DNA of 64,000 nt from Pseudoalteromonas rubra (GTDB lineage: Bacteria; Pseudomonadota; Gammaproteobacteria; Enterobacterales; Alteromonadaceae), in assembly GCF_005886805.2 (NCBI RefSeq), contig NZ_CP045429.1, forward strand, positions 2,388,501-2,452,500, given 5' to 3'. Numbering within the stretch: position 1 is the first letter of the stretch; each line of letters begins with the position of its first letter. The position numbers were made by a program, and so were the translations under genes. The notes beneath the pieces are model-generated. The model was not told where the DNA came from. It worked only from the letters and a program-made list of their open reading frames with translations, and ran no database searches. Below, piece after piece: positions 38,470 through 45,957 of the stretch.

Positions 38470-39324
38470 ATGTGGAATCTCGTAAACCAGTATATCAGTG
38501 ATGCAATCCATGAACATTTCGAGTTTACCCGTAAAACGCAATTGCCCTGCAATGCGCACGCTCGGTTGTTTAAAATCGAGAATGATCATCACTGCTATCT
38601 GGTTAAGGTAGATCATATTCAAGCGCTGGAGCGCGTTGAATGCGAGGCCCGCAACCATGACACATTGATCCGGGACAGCGACTTTTTAGTTGCCGATACC
38701 ATCACAATAGGCTCAAGCATTGAATTTTGCTTTTTGGTGCTTGAGTGGCTTGAGACGTCAGGAGAGCTCGAAGATTGGTACACCTGTGGCACCACGCTCG
38801 CCAAACTACACGCTCGCCACGAGCAAAAAATGTATGGACTGGAGGAAGATAATTACTTTTTCGATTTGGTTCAGCCAAACCAGTGGCATAAAAAATGGGA
38901 AGTGTTTTTTGCCGAAGAACGGATCGCCTGGCAGCTACAACTATTGGCAGAAAAAGGGATCAAACTGGTCGATATCGACCAGTTCGTTGAGCGCATTAAA
39001 CCCATGTTGCCACATCAAGTCGCGCCATCTTTGCTACACGGCCACTTTTGGCGTGGCAATATCGCCTTTTCCCAGGGTAAACCCTGTTTATTCTGCCCCT
39101 CTTGTTATTATGGTGACAGAGAAATAGATCTCGCATCGAGCGAACTCTTTGCGCCCCTGCCACATGCATTTTATAAAGGGTATGATAGTGTTTACCCCAG
39201 AATGGAAGGGTATGAAGACCGCCGACGTATCTATCAACTCTATCCTTTGCTATGCCACGCAAATATGTTCGCAGGGGATTATCTGAAGCAGGCCGCTAAC
39301 CACATCGAAGACCTTTGCAAATAA
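38470..39324 (+). CDS. Fructosamine-kinase-fold protein, probable pseudokinase
   Basis: A 284-residue homologue of E. coli YniA and fructosamine-3-kinase. Much of the fold is conserved: MWNLVNQYISDAI, the strand-3 lysine in CYLVKVD, FFAEERIAWQLQLLAEKGI, and CYYGDREIDLA. But the catalytic-loop motif H-G-D-L-W-S-G-N reads HGHFWRGN, with His192 in place of the catalytic Asp, and the metal-binding F-D-P-A reads FCPS, with Cys209 in place of Asp. Both changes would abolish ordinary phosphotransfer. The reading frame is intact with no frameshift. The ATG at 38470 matches family starts; the upstream in-frame extension is rejected. Confidence 0.85.
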   Translation: MWNLVNQYISDAIHEHFEFTRKTQLPCNAHARLFKIENDHHCYLVKVDHIQALERVECEARNHDTLIRDSDFLVADTITIGSSIEFCFLVLEWLETSGELEDWYTCGTTLAKLHARHEQKMYGLEEDNYFFDLVQPNQWHKKWEVFFAEERIAWQLQLLAEKGIKLVDIDQFVERIKPMLPHQVAPSLLHGHFWRGNIAFSQGKPCLFCPSCYYGDREIDLASSELFAPLPHAFYKGYDSVYPRMEGYEDRRRIYQLYPLLCHANMFAGDYLKQAANHIEDLCK

Positions 39325-39402
39325 CTGCAACTTTACTGTAATACTCCACAATGCTGCTATAGTTATTAATGTAAAAAACGGAAAACTCGTTGGAGTAAAC
39401 TC

Positions 39403-39606
39403 ATGAAGCAGCTGTATGACCAACGTATTAGTTGCCCGCATTGTGGCCATCATATTTTTGTTAGTCTGGACGCCAGCGAAGGTGATCAGGACTACTATGA
39501 AGATTGCGCAGCTTGTTGCAACCCGATCCATCTGAACATGCATATAGATTACGCAATTAACAAGCTTGAACTGAGGGTTGATGCAGACGACGAACAAGTC
39601 TTTTAA
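39403..39606 (+). CDS. CPXCG motif-containing cysteine-rich protein
   Basis: A 67-residue cytoplasmic protein with CPHCG near the N-terminus and a second CAACC pair, together a probable zinc knuckle, followed by an acidic C-terminus. This is the small CPXCG family common in gammaproteobacteria; its role is unknown. GGAG lies ten bases before the ATG. Confidence 0.85.
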   Translation: MKQLYDQRISCPHCGHHIFVSLDASEGDQDYYEDCAACCNPIHLNMHIDYAINKLELRVDADDEQVF

Positions 39607-39758
39607 TGGGCACTGACGGTGCCCACATCACCACATGTTTAAGAACAACACCTGCTACTCACGGTATTGTCTCCTCAGATACCAGCGCCGCAACGATAAC
39701 AGGATGTAACAGCGGAATTATCGCCTCGAAATCATCGACTCGCGCCACCAGGATAGTC

Positions 39759-40400
39759 TCACAATGAGAAATTGCCCCTATTTTTACGCAGATAATGTTC
39801 TACCGTGTTCACCGTCGTGTATGTCTGCTGGTCAACTTCAATGTTAAACAGATCGCCAACGTGGGCTGTGCCAATGTTGGTCAGTGCCAGTGTTTCCGGA
39901 ATGAGATGAAGCCAGAAACCATCTTCTTCTAGTTTACCTACCGTCAAACTTGCACCGTTAACACTGATAAACCCTTTATACAGAATGTATTTTTTCCACT
40001 GCTCAGGAATGGCAAGTTTGATCCGGCAGTTATCGGCTTCCTGAATATATGCCAGGATCGTCGCCTGACAATGCACATGGCCGGACACAATATGCCCACC
40101 CAACTCAGTACCAAAGGTCACAGAGCGTTCAAAATTAACCCGGCTGCCCTGCTGCAGCAAGTTCAGGTTGGTCAACTGGAGCGTTTCGTCGATCACATCA
40201 AAAGACACCTGTCCAACGACGTCTGCACCTCTTACTTCAAAATCTGTGACGGTCAGACAACATCCATTAATTGCGATACTCGCACCATGAGTCAATTTTT
40301 CCAAATATCGGCTGTCAACCGACAACACCAGCTTCATGATCCCTTCGCGCAACACAGCACTAACTACTGTCGCTTGAGTCTGTACAATTCCGGTAAACAT
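39759..40400 (-). CDS. ribE: Riboflavin synthase, alpha chain
   Basis: Converts two molecules of 6,7-dimethyl-8-ribityllumazine to riboflavin. The 213-residue protein starts with the invariant MFTGIVQ, and has two lumazine-binding repeats, each with an INGCCLTV or VNGASLTV motif and a GGHIVSGH-type loop. The start at 40400 gives this canonical N-terminus; the 17 upstream in-frame residues are rejected. The gene is also called ribC. It stands alone and divergent from norM. I saw no FMN riboswitch in its leader. Confidence 0.95.
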   Translation of the reverse strand: MFTGIVQTQATVVSAVLREGIMKLVLSVDSRYLEKLTHGASIAINGCCLTVTDFEVRGADVVGQVSFDVIDETLQLTNLNLLQQGSRVNFERSVTFGTELGGHIVSGHVHCQATILAYIQEADNCRIKLAIPEQWKKYILYKGFISVNGASLTVGKLEEDGFWLHLIPETLALTNIGTAHVGDLFNIEVDQQTYTTVNTVEHYLRKNRGNFSL

Positions 40401-40538
40401 AACACTCAGATTTTCGAGAATAATGCCGCGCAGTGTAACCCAAACACTCATCAGATTAAACTGCGCTTTTATCGGATAAAAGTGGTAAGTTTTAAAGAAG
40501 TTTTTTAAGATTAACGTTTTAGGAAGTCCAGACTCAGT

Positions 40539-41894
40539 ATGAAATTTGCTTTATGGGAAGCAAAGCGCCTGGTGCGTCTTGCCACCCCTGTCTTTTTTGC
40601 CCAAATCACGCTGGTACTTATGTCGGTTGTCGACACTATGATGGCGGGGCAAGTCAGTGCCGAAGATCTCGCTGCACTGTCAATTGCAACCGGCACCTGG
40701 AACCCAATGACCTTTTCTTTACAGGGTATTCTGTTGGCAATCACCAGTATGGTTGCTTACTGCGATGGGGCCAAACAACGAGACGGTATTAAAACCTACT
40801 TTCAGCAGGGTATCTACCTTGCATTAATACTCTCTTCACTTGGTTTTATTGCCAGTGCCTTTACTCCTTTGGTCTTTGCACGTATCGGGGCAGCGAGTGC
40901 TATCACAGACTTAGCACAACAGTATATTGATTTTGTAAAATGGGGATTACCTGCTTTTTTATTGTTTTCTGTCTATCGTAATGTCACAGAAGGCGTTGGT
41001 AACACAAAAGCAGCTTTGTACATTAGTTTGCTTGGACTGGTCGTCAATGTCTTTGCCAACTATGTATTTATCTATGGCAAGTTTGGCATGCCTGCACTGG
41101 GCAGCGCGGGGTGTGGACTCGCAACAACCTTAGTATTTTGGGTCATGGCCATCGCGCAGTTGATTTATAGCTTCAACAATAAATATCTCGATGGACACTG
41201 GTTGATCACAGCCTTCGCACGGCCGCATGCTGCAACTTTGTTTCAAATAGTCAAACTTGGCCTACCCATTTGTCTCGCAACGTTTTTTGAAGTGACCTTA
41301 TTTGCCTGTATTCCCCTATTCATTGCAGATCTCGGAGCCATCGCAGTATCCGGACACCAAATAGCAGCCAGCGTAACCACCATTCTGTTTATGCTCCCTC
41401 TTAGCCTTTCTATGGCGATTGCAATACGTATCGGAACTTTGTCAGGAGAAGGCAATTACCCCAAACTGGTAAATTCGGTCTACACCAGCTTTGTCTGTGC
41501 CGTGGTAGTATCAGTGATTGTTGCGGCCTTTACCTACGTGATCCGAAATGAGATTGCCTGGGTATATACTCAAAATACCGAAGTGGCGTTACTGGCCTCT
41601 GGGATAATCGTGCTGGCATGTATTTATCAACTGCCAGATGCTTTGCAGGTTGCTGCCAATGGTGTATTGCGTGGATTGAAGTACACCAGCCCCATCACCA
41701 TTGTCACCTTTGTGTCTTACTGGCTGATTGGGTTCAGCCTCGGTTTTGTGCTGGCAAAAACCGACATACTGACATCGGCCATGGGTGCCAGAGGGTTCTG
41801 GGTCGGCATTATCGTCGGTTTGACTTGCGCCGCTATACTACTTCTTTATTTTGTGAGGAAACGGCTTGATACGTTACGCCCCGATCCTGTTTAG
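40539..41894 (+). CDS. norM: MATE family multidrug exporter, NorM-like
   Basis: A 451-residue inner-membrane antiporter with about twelve helices in two six-helix halves. The family features are the N-terminal LVRLATPVFFAQITLVLMSVVDTMMAGQ, LGSAGCGLATT in helix 6, and the repeated MALAIRIGTLSG-type segment in the second half. NorM proteins expel cationic drugs using a Na+ or H+ gradient. The start at 40539 is a plain ATG with AGGAAG upstream. It overlaps the DUF3080 gene by 29 bases. Confidence 0.92.
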   Translation: MKFALWEAKRLVRLATPVFFAQITLVLMSVVDTMMAGQVSAEDLAALSIATGTWNPMTFSLQGILLAITSMVAYCDGAKQRDGIKTYFQQGIYLALILSSLGFIASAFTPLVFARIGAASAITDLAQQYIDFVKWGLPAFLLFSVYRNVTEGVGNTKAALYISLLGLVVNVFANYVFIYGKFGMPALGSAGCGLATTLVFWVMAIAQLIYSFNNKYLDGHWLITAFARPHAATLFQIVKLGLPICLATFFEVTLFACIPLFIADLGAIAVSGHQIAASVTTILFMLPLSLSMAIAIRIGTLSGEGNYPKLVNSVYTSFVCAVVVSVIVAAFTYVIRNEIAWVYTQNTEVALLASGIIVLACIYQLPDALQVAANGVLRGLKYTSPITIVTFVSYWLIGFSLGFVLAKTDILTSAMGARGFWVGIIVGLTCAAILLLYFVRKRLDTLRPDPV

Positions 41895-42855
41895 CCTGCT
41901 ACTGGCAGTGGCCTGTGCACCCACTGCCAGTGACATCAACCAGGAATATGCCAACAGGCTGGCCAATGTGCTGGACATCCCTCCGCCCAGCATTGACAAA
42001 CTATCCCCTATCGCCAAATACACAGCCACCAGGCCTGAAGCCTCGTTTAAGCTCTCTGTATTGCAGCTAGCCAACCTGGGACATTGTGCGCTGGCCCAGG
42101 ACGTAGCACGACACAATAACCAACTCGGTAAACTGGCCGTCCCCAGCGAGGTATTCAAGTATCAAGTTCGCTTTATACAGCTGGCTGAACGCTGTATTCA
42201 GGATAGCAAAACTCAGGATCAGGAAGTCAAAAACATTCTTCGTCAGGCAGCCGAAGAAAAGCGCACAGCGCTGCCTCAGTATTTCGCATTTATGCTCTCA
42301 GCAGAGCCCGAACTAAACCAATTTAACCGACTGACATTTGAAGAAACTAACAAGCGAGGCACAGACAATGAGATCCAGGCCAATGAGGGCCTGGCTGTGC
42401 TTGCGTCCATAGCAAACAGTTTACTTACCCCTGAAAACATTGACCCACAGAAAATAACGCCTGCCTTAAGTAAATTACACAATAACAGCTATATCCAAAC
42501 TTTAATGACCAGTGCGCGTAGACAAATTAGCTGGAACCAAAAACTAACGACATGGCTGTCGCAAATAGAGCTGGAAAAAACGATTTGTCCTGAAGGTAAA
42601 AACAAGAAAAAGGCTCAGGTGTTGCATAATATTTTCAACAAATATGCTATTTCGCAATTGCAACCATACCAGTCTCAGCTCAGTAATCAGTTACAGGAAC
42701 TGAGTAACTCGTTCGCTCAAATTTCACAAGCTATACCTCACCCGTTATACCCGGATCATGCAGCGGCCCTGATGACAGAGTTGAAGTCATCAAGCAGGCG
42801 GCATGCACAATGGTGGCAAGGCTTCTACAAAGTGTGTAAAGTTGCACCGGTATGA
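41866..42855 (+). CDS. DUF3080 family lipoprotein
   Basis: A 329-residue probable lipoprotein (lipobox LLLAVAC; cysteine at about residue 17), otherwise mainly helical and soluble. It resembles the DUF3080 family, of unknown function, often beside norM in this order. Translation seems to start at TTG (41866), with GAGGAAA six bases upstream; no better ATG precedes the signal sequence. The 29-base overlap with norM implies translational coupling. Confidence 0.78.
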   Translation: MIRYAPILFSLLLAVACAPTASDINQEYANRLANVLDIPPPSIDKLSPIAKYTATRPEASFKLSVLQLANLGHCALAQDVARHNNQLGKLAVPSEVFKYQVRFIQLAERCIQDSKTQDQEVKNILRQAAEEKRTALPQYFAFMLSAEPELNQFNRLTFEETNKRGTDNEIQANEGLAVLASIANSLLTPENIDPQKITPALSKLHNNSYIQTLMTSARRQISWNQKLTTWLSQIELEKTICPEGKNKKKAQVLHNIFNKYAISQLQPYQSQLSNQLQELSNSFAQISQAIPHPLYPDHAAALMTELKSSSRRHAQWWQGFYKVCKVAPV

Positions 42856-42895
42856 GCGAAAAAAGTGCAAACAAACATTAATTTAGCAAATTTAC

Positions 42896-42924
42896 TTGAT
42901 CCCTTCGAACGCTCGCTATATATT
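42896..42924 (+). promoter_or_regulatory. Promoter of the tRNA-Val array
   Basis: A -35 TTGATC (42896-42901), 17-base spacer and -10 TATATT (42919-42924) are followed by the GC-rich stretch AGCGGCCG, the kind of discriminator seen at stringently controlled stable-RNA promoters. The first tRNA starts 57 bases past the -10. Confidence 0.6.
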
Positions 42925-42981
42925 AGCGGCCGTTGGCAAGTGACGTAATGCAACAAAACAGTCATAGTTGCTCAACATTGT

Positions 42982-43058
42982 ACGACCGTAGCTCAGTTGG
43001 TTAGAGCACCACCTTGACATGGTGGGGGTCGGTGGTTCGAATCCACTCGGTCGTACCA
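42982..43058 (+). tRNA. tRNA-Val(GAC), unit 1
   Basis: A complete 77-base cloverleaf: acceptor ACGACCG / CGGTCGT, D arm GCTC / GAGC, anticodon stem CCACC / GGTGG around TTGACAT (anticodon GAC), T arm GGTGG / CCACT with loop TTCGAAT, and encoded CCA. It differs from E. coli valV mainly in the acceptor stem and starts with A rather than G. Confidence 0.97.
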
Positions 43059-43098
43059 ATTAATCTTTCTAGATTAATTTTAAAGCGTTTATTATTGT

Positions 43099-43175
43099 AC
43101 GACCGTAGCTCAGTTGGTTAGAGCACCACCTTGACATGGTGGGGGTCGGTGGTTCGAATCCACTCGGTCGTACCA
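43099..43175 (+). tRNA. tRNA-Val(GAC), unit 2
   Basis: Identical to unit 1 over 77 bases, with all arms and CCA intact. It is separated from unit 1 by 40 bases. Confidence 0.97.
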
Positions 43176-43216
43176 ATTAACCTTTTTTGGTTAATTTTCA
43201 AAACGTCTACTATTGT

Positions 43217-43293
43217 ACGACCGTAGCTCAGTTGGTTAGAGCACCACCTTGACATGGTGGGGGTCGGTGGTTCGAATCCACTCGGTCGTACCA
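43217..43293 (+). tRNA. tRNA-Val(GAC), unit 3
   Basis: Identical to unit 1. Preceded by spacer type A and followed by spacer type B. Confidence 0.97.
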
Positions 43294-43342
43294 ATTATTT
43301 CATCTTGCCATATTGGTTAATTTTTAACTCGCCTACTATTTT

Positions 43343-43428
43343 ACCACCGTAGCTCAGTCGGTTAGAGCACCACCACTCTCTATGACCCGGTCCAGTGGTC
43401 AGTGATTCAGAACCTCTCGGTCGTACCA
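43343..43428 (+). pseudogene. Degenerate tRNA-Val unit 4
   Basis: 86 bases. The D arm and CCA are kept, but after GAGCACCACC the anticodon loop and 3' stem are replaced by ACTCTCTATGACCCGGTCCA, and the T loop TTCGAAT reads TTCAGAA. The acceptor stem has one mismatch (ACCACCG against CGGTCGT). A normal seven-base anticodon loop cannot form. Confidence 0.85.
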
Positions 43429-43469
43429 ATTATTCCCTCTTGGTTAATTTTTAACGTGCCTACTATTGC

Positions 43470-43555
43470 ACAACCGTAGCTCAGTCGGTTAGAGCACCAC
43501 CACTCTCTATGACCCGGTCCAGTGGTCAGTGATTCAGATGCACTCGGTTGTACCA
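43470..43555 (+). pseudogene. Degenerate tRNA-Val unit 5
   Basis: 86 bases with the same replaced anticodon block. The acceptor stem is ACAACCG / CGGTTGT: both strands differ from the intact tRNA, yet the pairing is preserved, a compensatory change. Confidence 0.85.
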
Positions 43556-43596
43556 ATTAACCTTTTTTGGTTAATTTTCAAAACGTCTACTATTGT

Positions 43597-43673
43597 ACGA
43601 CCGTAGCTCAGTTGGTTAGAGCACCACCTTGACATGGTGGGGGTCGGTGGTTCGAATCCACTCGGTCGTACCA
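43597..43673 (+). tRNA. tRNA-Val(GAC), unit 6
   Basis: An intact copy identical to units 1-3, lying among degenerate units and flanked by the same spacers (A before, B after) as unit 3, which suggests a duplicated block. Confidence 0.97.
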
Positions 43674-43722
43674 ATTATTTCATCTTGCCATATTGGTTAA
43701 TTTTTAACTCGCCTACTATTTT

Positions 43723-43808
43723 ACCACCGTAGCTCAGTCGGTTAGAGCACCACCACTCTCTATGACCCGGTCCAGTGGTCAGTGATTCAGATCCACTCGG
43801 TCGTACCA
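43723..43808 (+). pseudogene. Degenerate tRNA-Val unit 7
   Basis: 86 bases, the counterpart of unit 4 in a duplicated block (ACCACCG acceptor with one mismatch). It has the shared replaced anticodon block, T-arm end ATCCACT, and CCA. Confidence 0.85.
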
Positions 43809-43849
43809 ATTAACCTTTTTTGGTTAATTTTCAAAACGTCTACTATTGT

Positions 43850-43935
43850 ACGACCGTAGCTCAGTTGGTTAGAGCACCACCACTCTCTATGACCCGGTCC
43901 AGTGGTCAGTGATTCAGAACCTCTCGGTCGTACCA
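43850..43935 (+). pseudogene. Degenerate tRNA-Val unit 8
   Basis: 86 bases with a perfect ACGACCG / CGGTCGT acceptor and normal D arm, the replaced anticodon block, and the AACCTCT T-arm variant also seen in unit 4. Confidence 0.85.
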
Positions 43936-43976
43936 ATTATTCCCTCTTGGTTAATTTTTAACGTGCCTACTATTGC

Positions 43977-44062
43977 ACAACCGTAGCTCAGTCGGTTAGA
44001 GCACCACCACTCTCTATGACCCGTTCCAGTGGTCAGTGATTCAGATCCACTCGGTTGTACCA
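43977..44062 (+). pseudogene. Degenerate tRNA-Val unit 9
   Basis: 86 bases with the compensated acceptor ACAACCG / CGGTTGT, like unit 5. In the replaced block, GACCCGGTCC reads GACCCGTTCC, one of few differences among degenerate units. Confidence 0.85.
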
Positions 44063-44103
44063 ATTAACCTTTTTTGGTTAATTTTCAAAACGTCTACTAT
44101 TGT

Positions 44104-44189
44104 ACGACCGTAGCTCAGTTGGTTAGAGCACCACCACACTCTATGACCCGGTCCAGTGGTCAGTGATTCAGATCCACTCGGTCGTACCA
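44104..44189 (+). pseudogene. Degenerate tRNA-Val unit 10
   Basis: 86 bases with a perfect acceptor stem. The replaced block begins ACACTCTATG instead of ACTCTCTATG; the rest matches the other degenerate units. Confidence 0.85.
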
Positions 44190-44230
44190 ATTAACCTTTT
44201 TTGGTTAATTTTCAAAACGTCTACTATTGT

Positions 44231-44316
44231 ACGACCGTAGCTCAGTTGGTTAGAGCACCACCACTCTCTATGACCCGGTCCAGTGGTCAGTGATTCAGAT
44301 CCACTCGGTTGTACCA
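44231..44316 (+). pseudogene. Degenerate tRNA-Val unit 11
   Basis: 86 bases. The acceptor ACGACCG pairs with CGGTTGT through one G-U pair. It has the standard replaced anticodon block and encoded CCA. Confidence 0.85.
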
Positions 44317-44357
44317 ATTATTCCCTCTTGGTTAATTTTTAACGCGCCTACTATTTT

Positions 44358-44440
44358 ACCACCGTAGCTCAGTTGGTTAGAACACCACCACTCTCTATGA
44401 CCCGGTCCTATCAGCAGTTCGAATCCGCTCGACCCGACCA
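44358..44440 (+). pseudogene. Degenerate, chimeric tRNA unit 12
   Basis: 83 bases. The 5' part matches the degenerate units (with GAGC changed to GAAC in the D stem), but after GACCCGGTCC the 3' part is different: a near-normal T arm AGCAG-TTCGAAT-CCGCT and CGACCCGACCA. The acceptor ends cannot pair, so the unit is a chimera that ends the array. Confidence 0.8.
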
Positions 44441-44760
44441 ACTTCTCATATTCCCTTACTCCTTCACATATAAACAATCACACGACATTAAATCACGCCC
44501 TTCTTAATCAGCATCCTTTAAGCCTGTATATTGTCGCAATCGCAAAAGTCGTACTACCTTTTAAATTCAACTGCTTCTGAGTCTGCTGGTTTTGACTGAC
44601 CTTTACGTCACTCTATATCGCAGCGGCCTATCTCATAGTTGTCATAACCGTTCGCTATCATGACACGTCATCAATTCTAATTGGTCTTGGCACACCTCAG
44701 TTTGCCCTGGCCATAGAATTTGCTATACATTAAATAGATTATCACTCACTAAGGAAGGCC
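44441..44760. other. Intergenic region after the tRNA array
   Basis: This 320-base gap holds no tRNA-like unit, obvious terminator or supported gene. It presumably includes the promoter of the binding-protein/kinase operon close to its right end; AAGGAAGG precedes the ATG at 44761. Confidence 0.5.
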
Positions 44761-45957
44761 ATGTCTGGCAGGTTAAGTTTGACTCTTTTACTCATGCTGA
44801 TGACGAGCCTGTTCAGTAGTTTGGGATATACCAGTCAAAAACCACAACAATCGTTGACCATTGCCATCGGATTGGAAAATTATGACTTTAAGCCCCTGTT
44901 TGCCGAATTCACCAGAAAAACTGGTATCCAAGTTAAGGTAGTTGAATTTGAAAATAACACACTCAAATCGGAATTATTGCTCCGTGCCAGTAATAATGCG
45001 TTGCCGGACGGCATCATAGTTCCTGCGGATTACATGGGACTGACAGCACTCAACTTATCCGAAGTGCCTGAGAACTGGCTGTCCACACACCTGATAGAAC
45101 AAGTAAAATCCAACATCAAAGCCAACGGCACGACACTTGGCGTACCTATTGTTTTTGGCAATCACCTGATGCTGTATTACAACAGGACGCTGGTGAGCCA
45201 ACCTGCTAAAAGCTGGCAACAACTCCGCGCACAGCAGCAAGCCCAGGGGGTTGAGATAAGCTGGAATTATTACGAGATGTACTGGTTTAGGGCATTTCTG
45301 GGCACCTTTGGTACGCCACTGATTTTGAATGGTCATGTGAACCTGGACACACCAGCGATGATTCGCGCTCTGCGTTGGTATAAGTCGCTCAAAGAAGAAA
45401 ACTGGCTTGACGTAGAGTGTAACTACGAATGCACGGTTAATCGATTTTTGGCTGGCGAGGTTGCCTATACCATCAATGGCTCCTGGATGTTCCAGCGCTT
45501 CTCCGAGCATTTTGCGGACAAATTAGGGGTCGCACAATTGCCCAGCCTGGGTGATGCACCTATGCGCTCCTACTTTTCATCACATGTCATGGCCTTTCCC
45601 AATAATGCCCTGTCGGGCCCCAAAAGTGCAGAACTTAAACGCTTATCTGAATTCTTACAATCCCTACCGGTACAAACCAACTTTTGGTCGTCAATTAATG
45701 CTCTACCTGTCGATAAGCGCGCATTAGACACGTTAAAAATACAAGGCATTACCCAGGTTGAGGCGCTTATCACAACACTGGAATACACAGAGCCGATGCC
45801 CAACGAAGCACAAATGGCTTTTGTGTGGGAAGCCATGTTGAAAGGCCTGACACGCCACCTTGCTGGCGTACTGGATGAGCAACAGGCCGCCCATTTCATG
45901 CAACATATCGTAGAAAAGTCGATTAGCTATGAGCAAGAAAAAAAACCTGGTCAGTGA
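44761..45957 (+). CDS. Periplasmic solute-binding protein, MalE-type
   Basis: A 398-residue exported protein of the sugar-type (family 1) extracellular binding proteins. It has an N-terminal signal peptide (about 1-24), a first lobe with LTIAIGLENYDFKPLFAEF and LPDGIIVP, the hinge-type ILNGHVNLDTPAMIRALRWYKSL, and VAYTINGSWMFQRF in the ligand region. No permease or ATPase gene accompanies it. Instead it overlaps a hybrid sensor kinase by 29 bases, so it probably acts as the ligand-sensing partner of that kinase rather than as a transporter part. The ligand is unknown. Confidence 0.82.
   Translation: MSGRLSLTLLLMLMTSLFSSLGYTSQKPQQSLTIAIGLENYDFKPLFAEFTRKTGIQVKVVEFENNTLKSELLLRASNNALPDGIIVPADYMGLTALNLSEVPENWLSTHLIEQVKSNIKANGTTLGVPIVFGNHLMLYYNRTLVSQPAKSWQQLRAQQQAQGVEISWNYYEMYWFRAFLGTFGTPLILNGHVNLDTPAMIRALRWYKSLKEENWLDVECNYECTVNRFLAGEVAYTINGSWMFQRFSEHFADKLGVAQLPSLGDAPMRSYFSSHVMAFPNNALSGPKSAELKRLSEFLQSLPVQTNFWSSINALPVDKRALDTLKIQGITQVEALITTLEYTEPMPNEAQMAFVWEAMLKGLTRHLAGVLDEQQAAHFMQHIVEKSISYEQEKKPGQ

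Larger units (their letters stand above)
42982..44440 (+). repeat. Array of 12 tRNA-Val-like units
   Basis: Twelve units start at 42982, 43099, 43217, 43343, 43470, 43597, 43723, 43850, 43977, 44104, 44231 and 44358, so the period settles at 126-127 bases. Units 1, 2, 3 and 6 are intact tRNA-Val(GAC); units 4, 5 and 7-12 have a replaced anticodon arm. Spacers come in a few recurring types (A: a TTAACC/GGTTAA hairpin with a T6 loop; B: containing CATCTTGCCATATTGG; C: ATTCCCTCTTGG). Each of units 2-12 is preceded by a TACTATT or close variant. The pattern is a mosaic made by unequal exchange or gene conversion. Confidence 0.9.

Noticed and set aside
40401..40538. FMN riboswitch before riboflavin synthase
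   Set aside because: The leader is short and I could not find the conserved RFN element segments.
40539..42855. norM/DUF3080 overlap as a frameshift or fusion
   Set aside because: Both genes are full length, and the second has its own ribosome-binding site and lipobox, so the overlap is ordinary coupling.
42982..44440. CRISPR-like regular repeat array
   Set aside because: The repeats are full tRNA-Val units with recurring, not unique, spacers, the period is 117-127 bases, and no cas genes are near.
44295..44477. Small minus-strand frame in the last array units
   Set aside because: It reads across degenerate tRNA sequence and has no ribosome-binding site or recognisable product.
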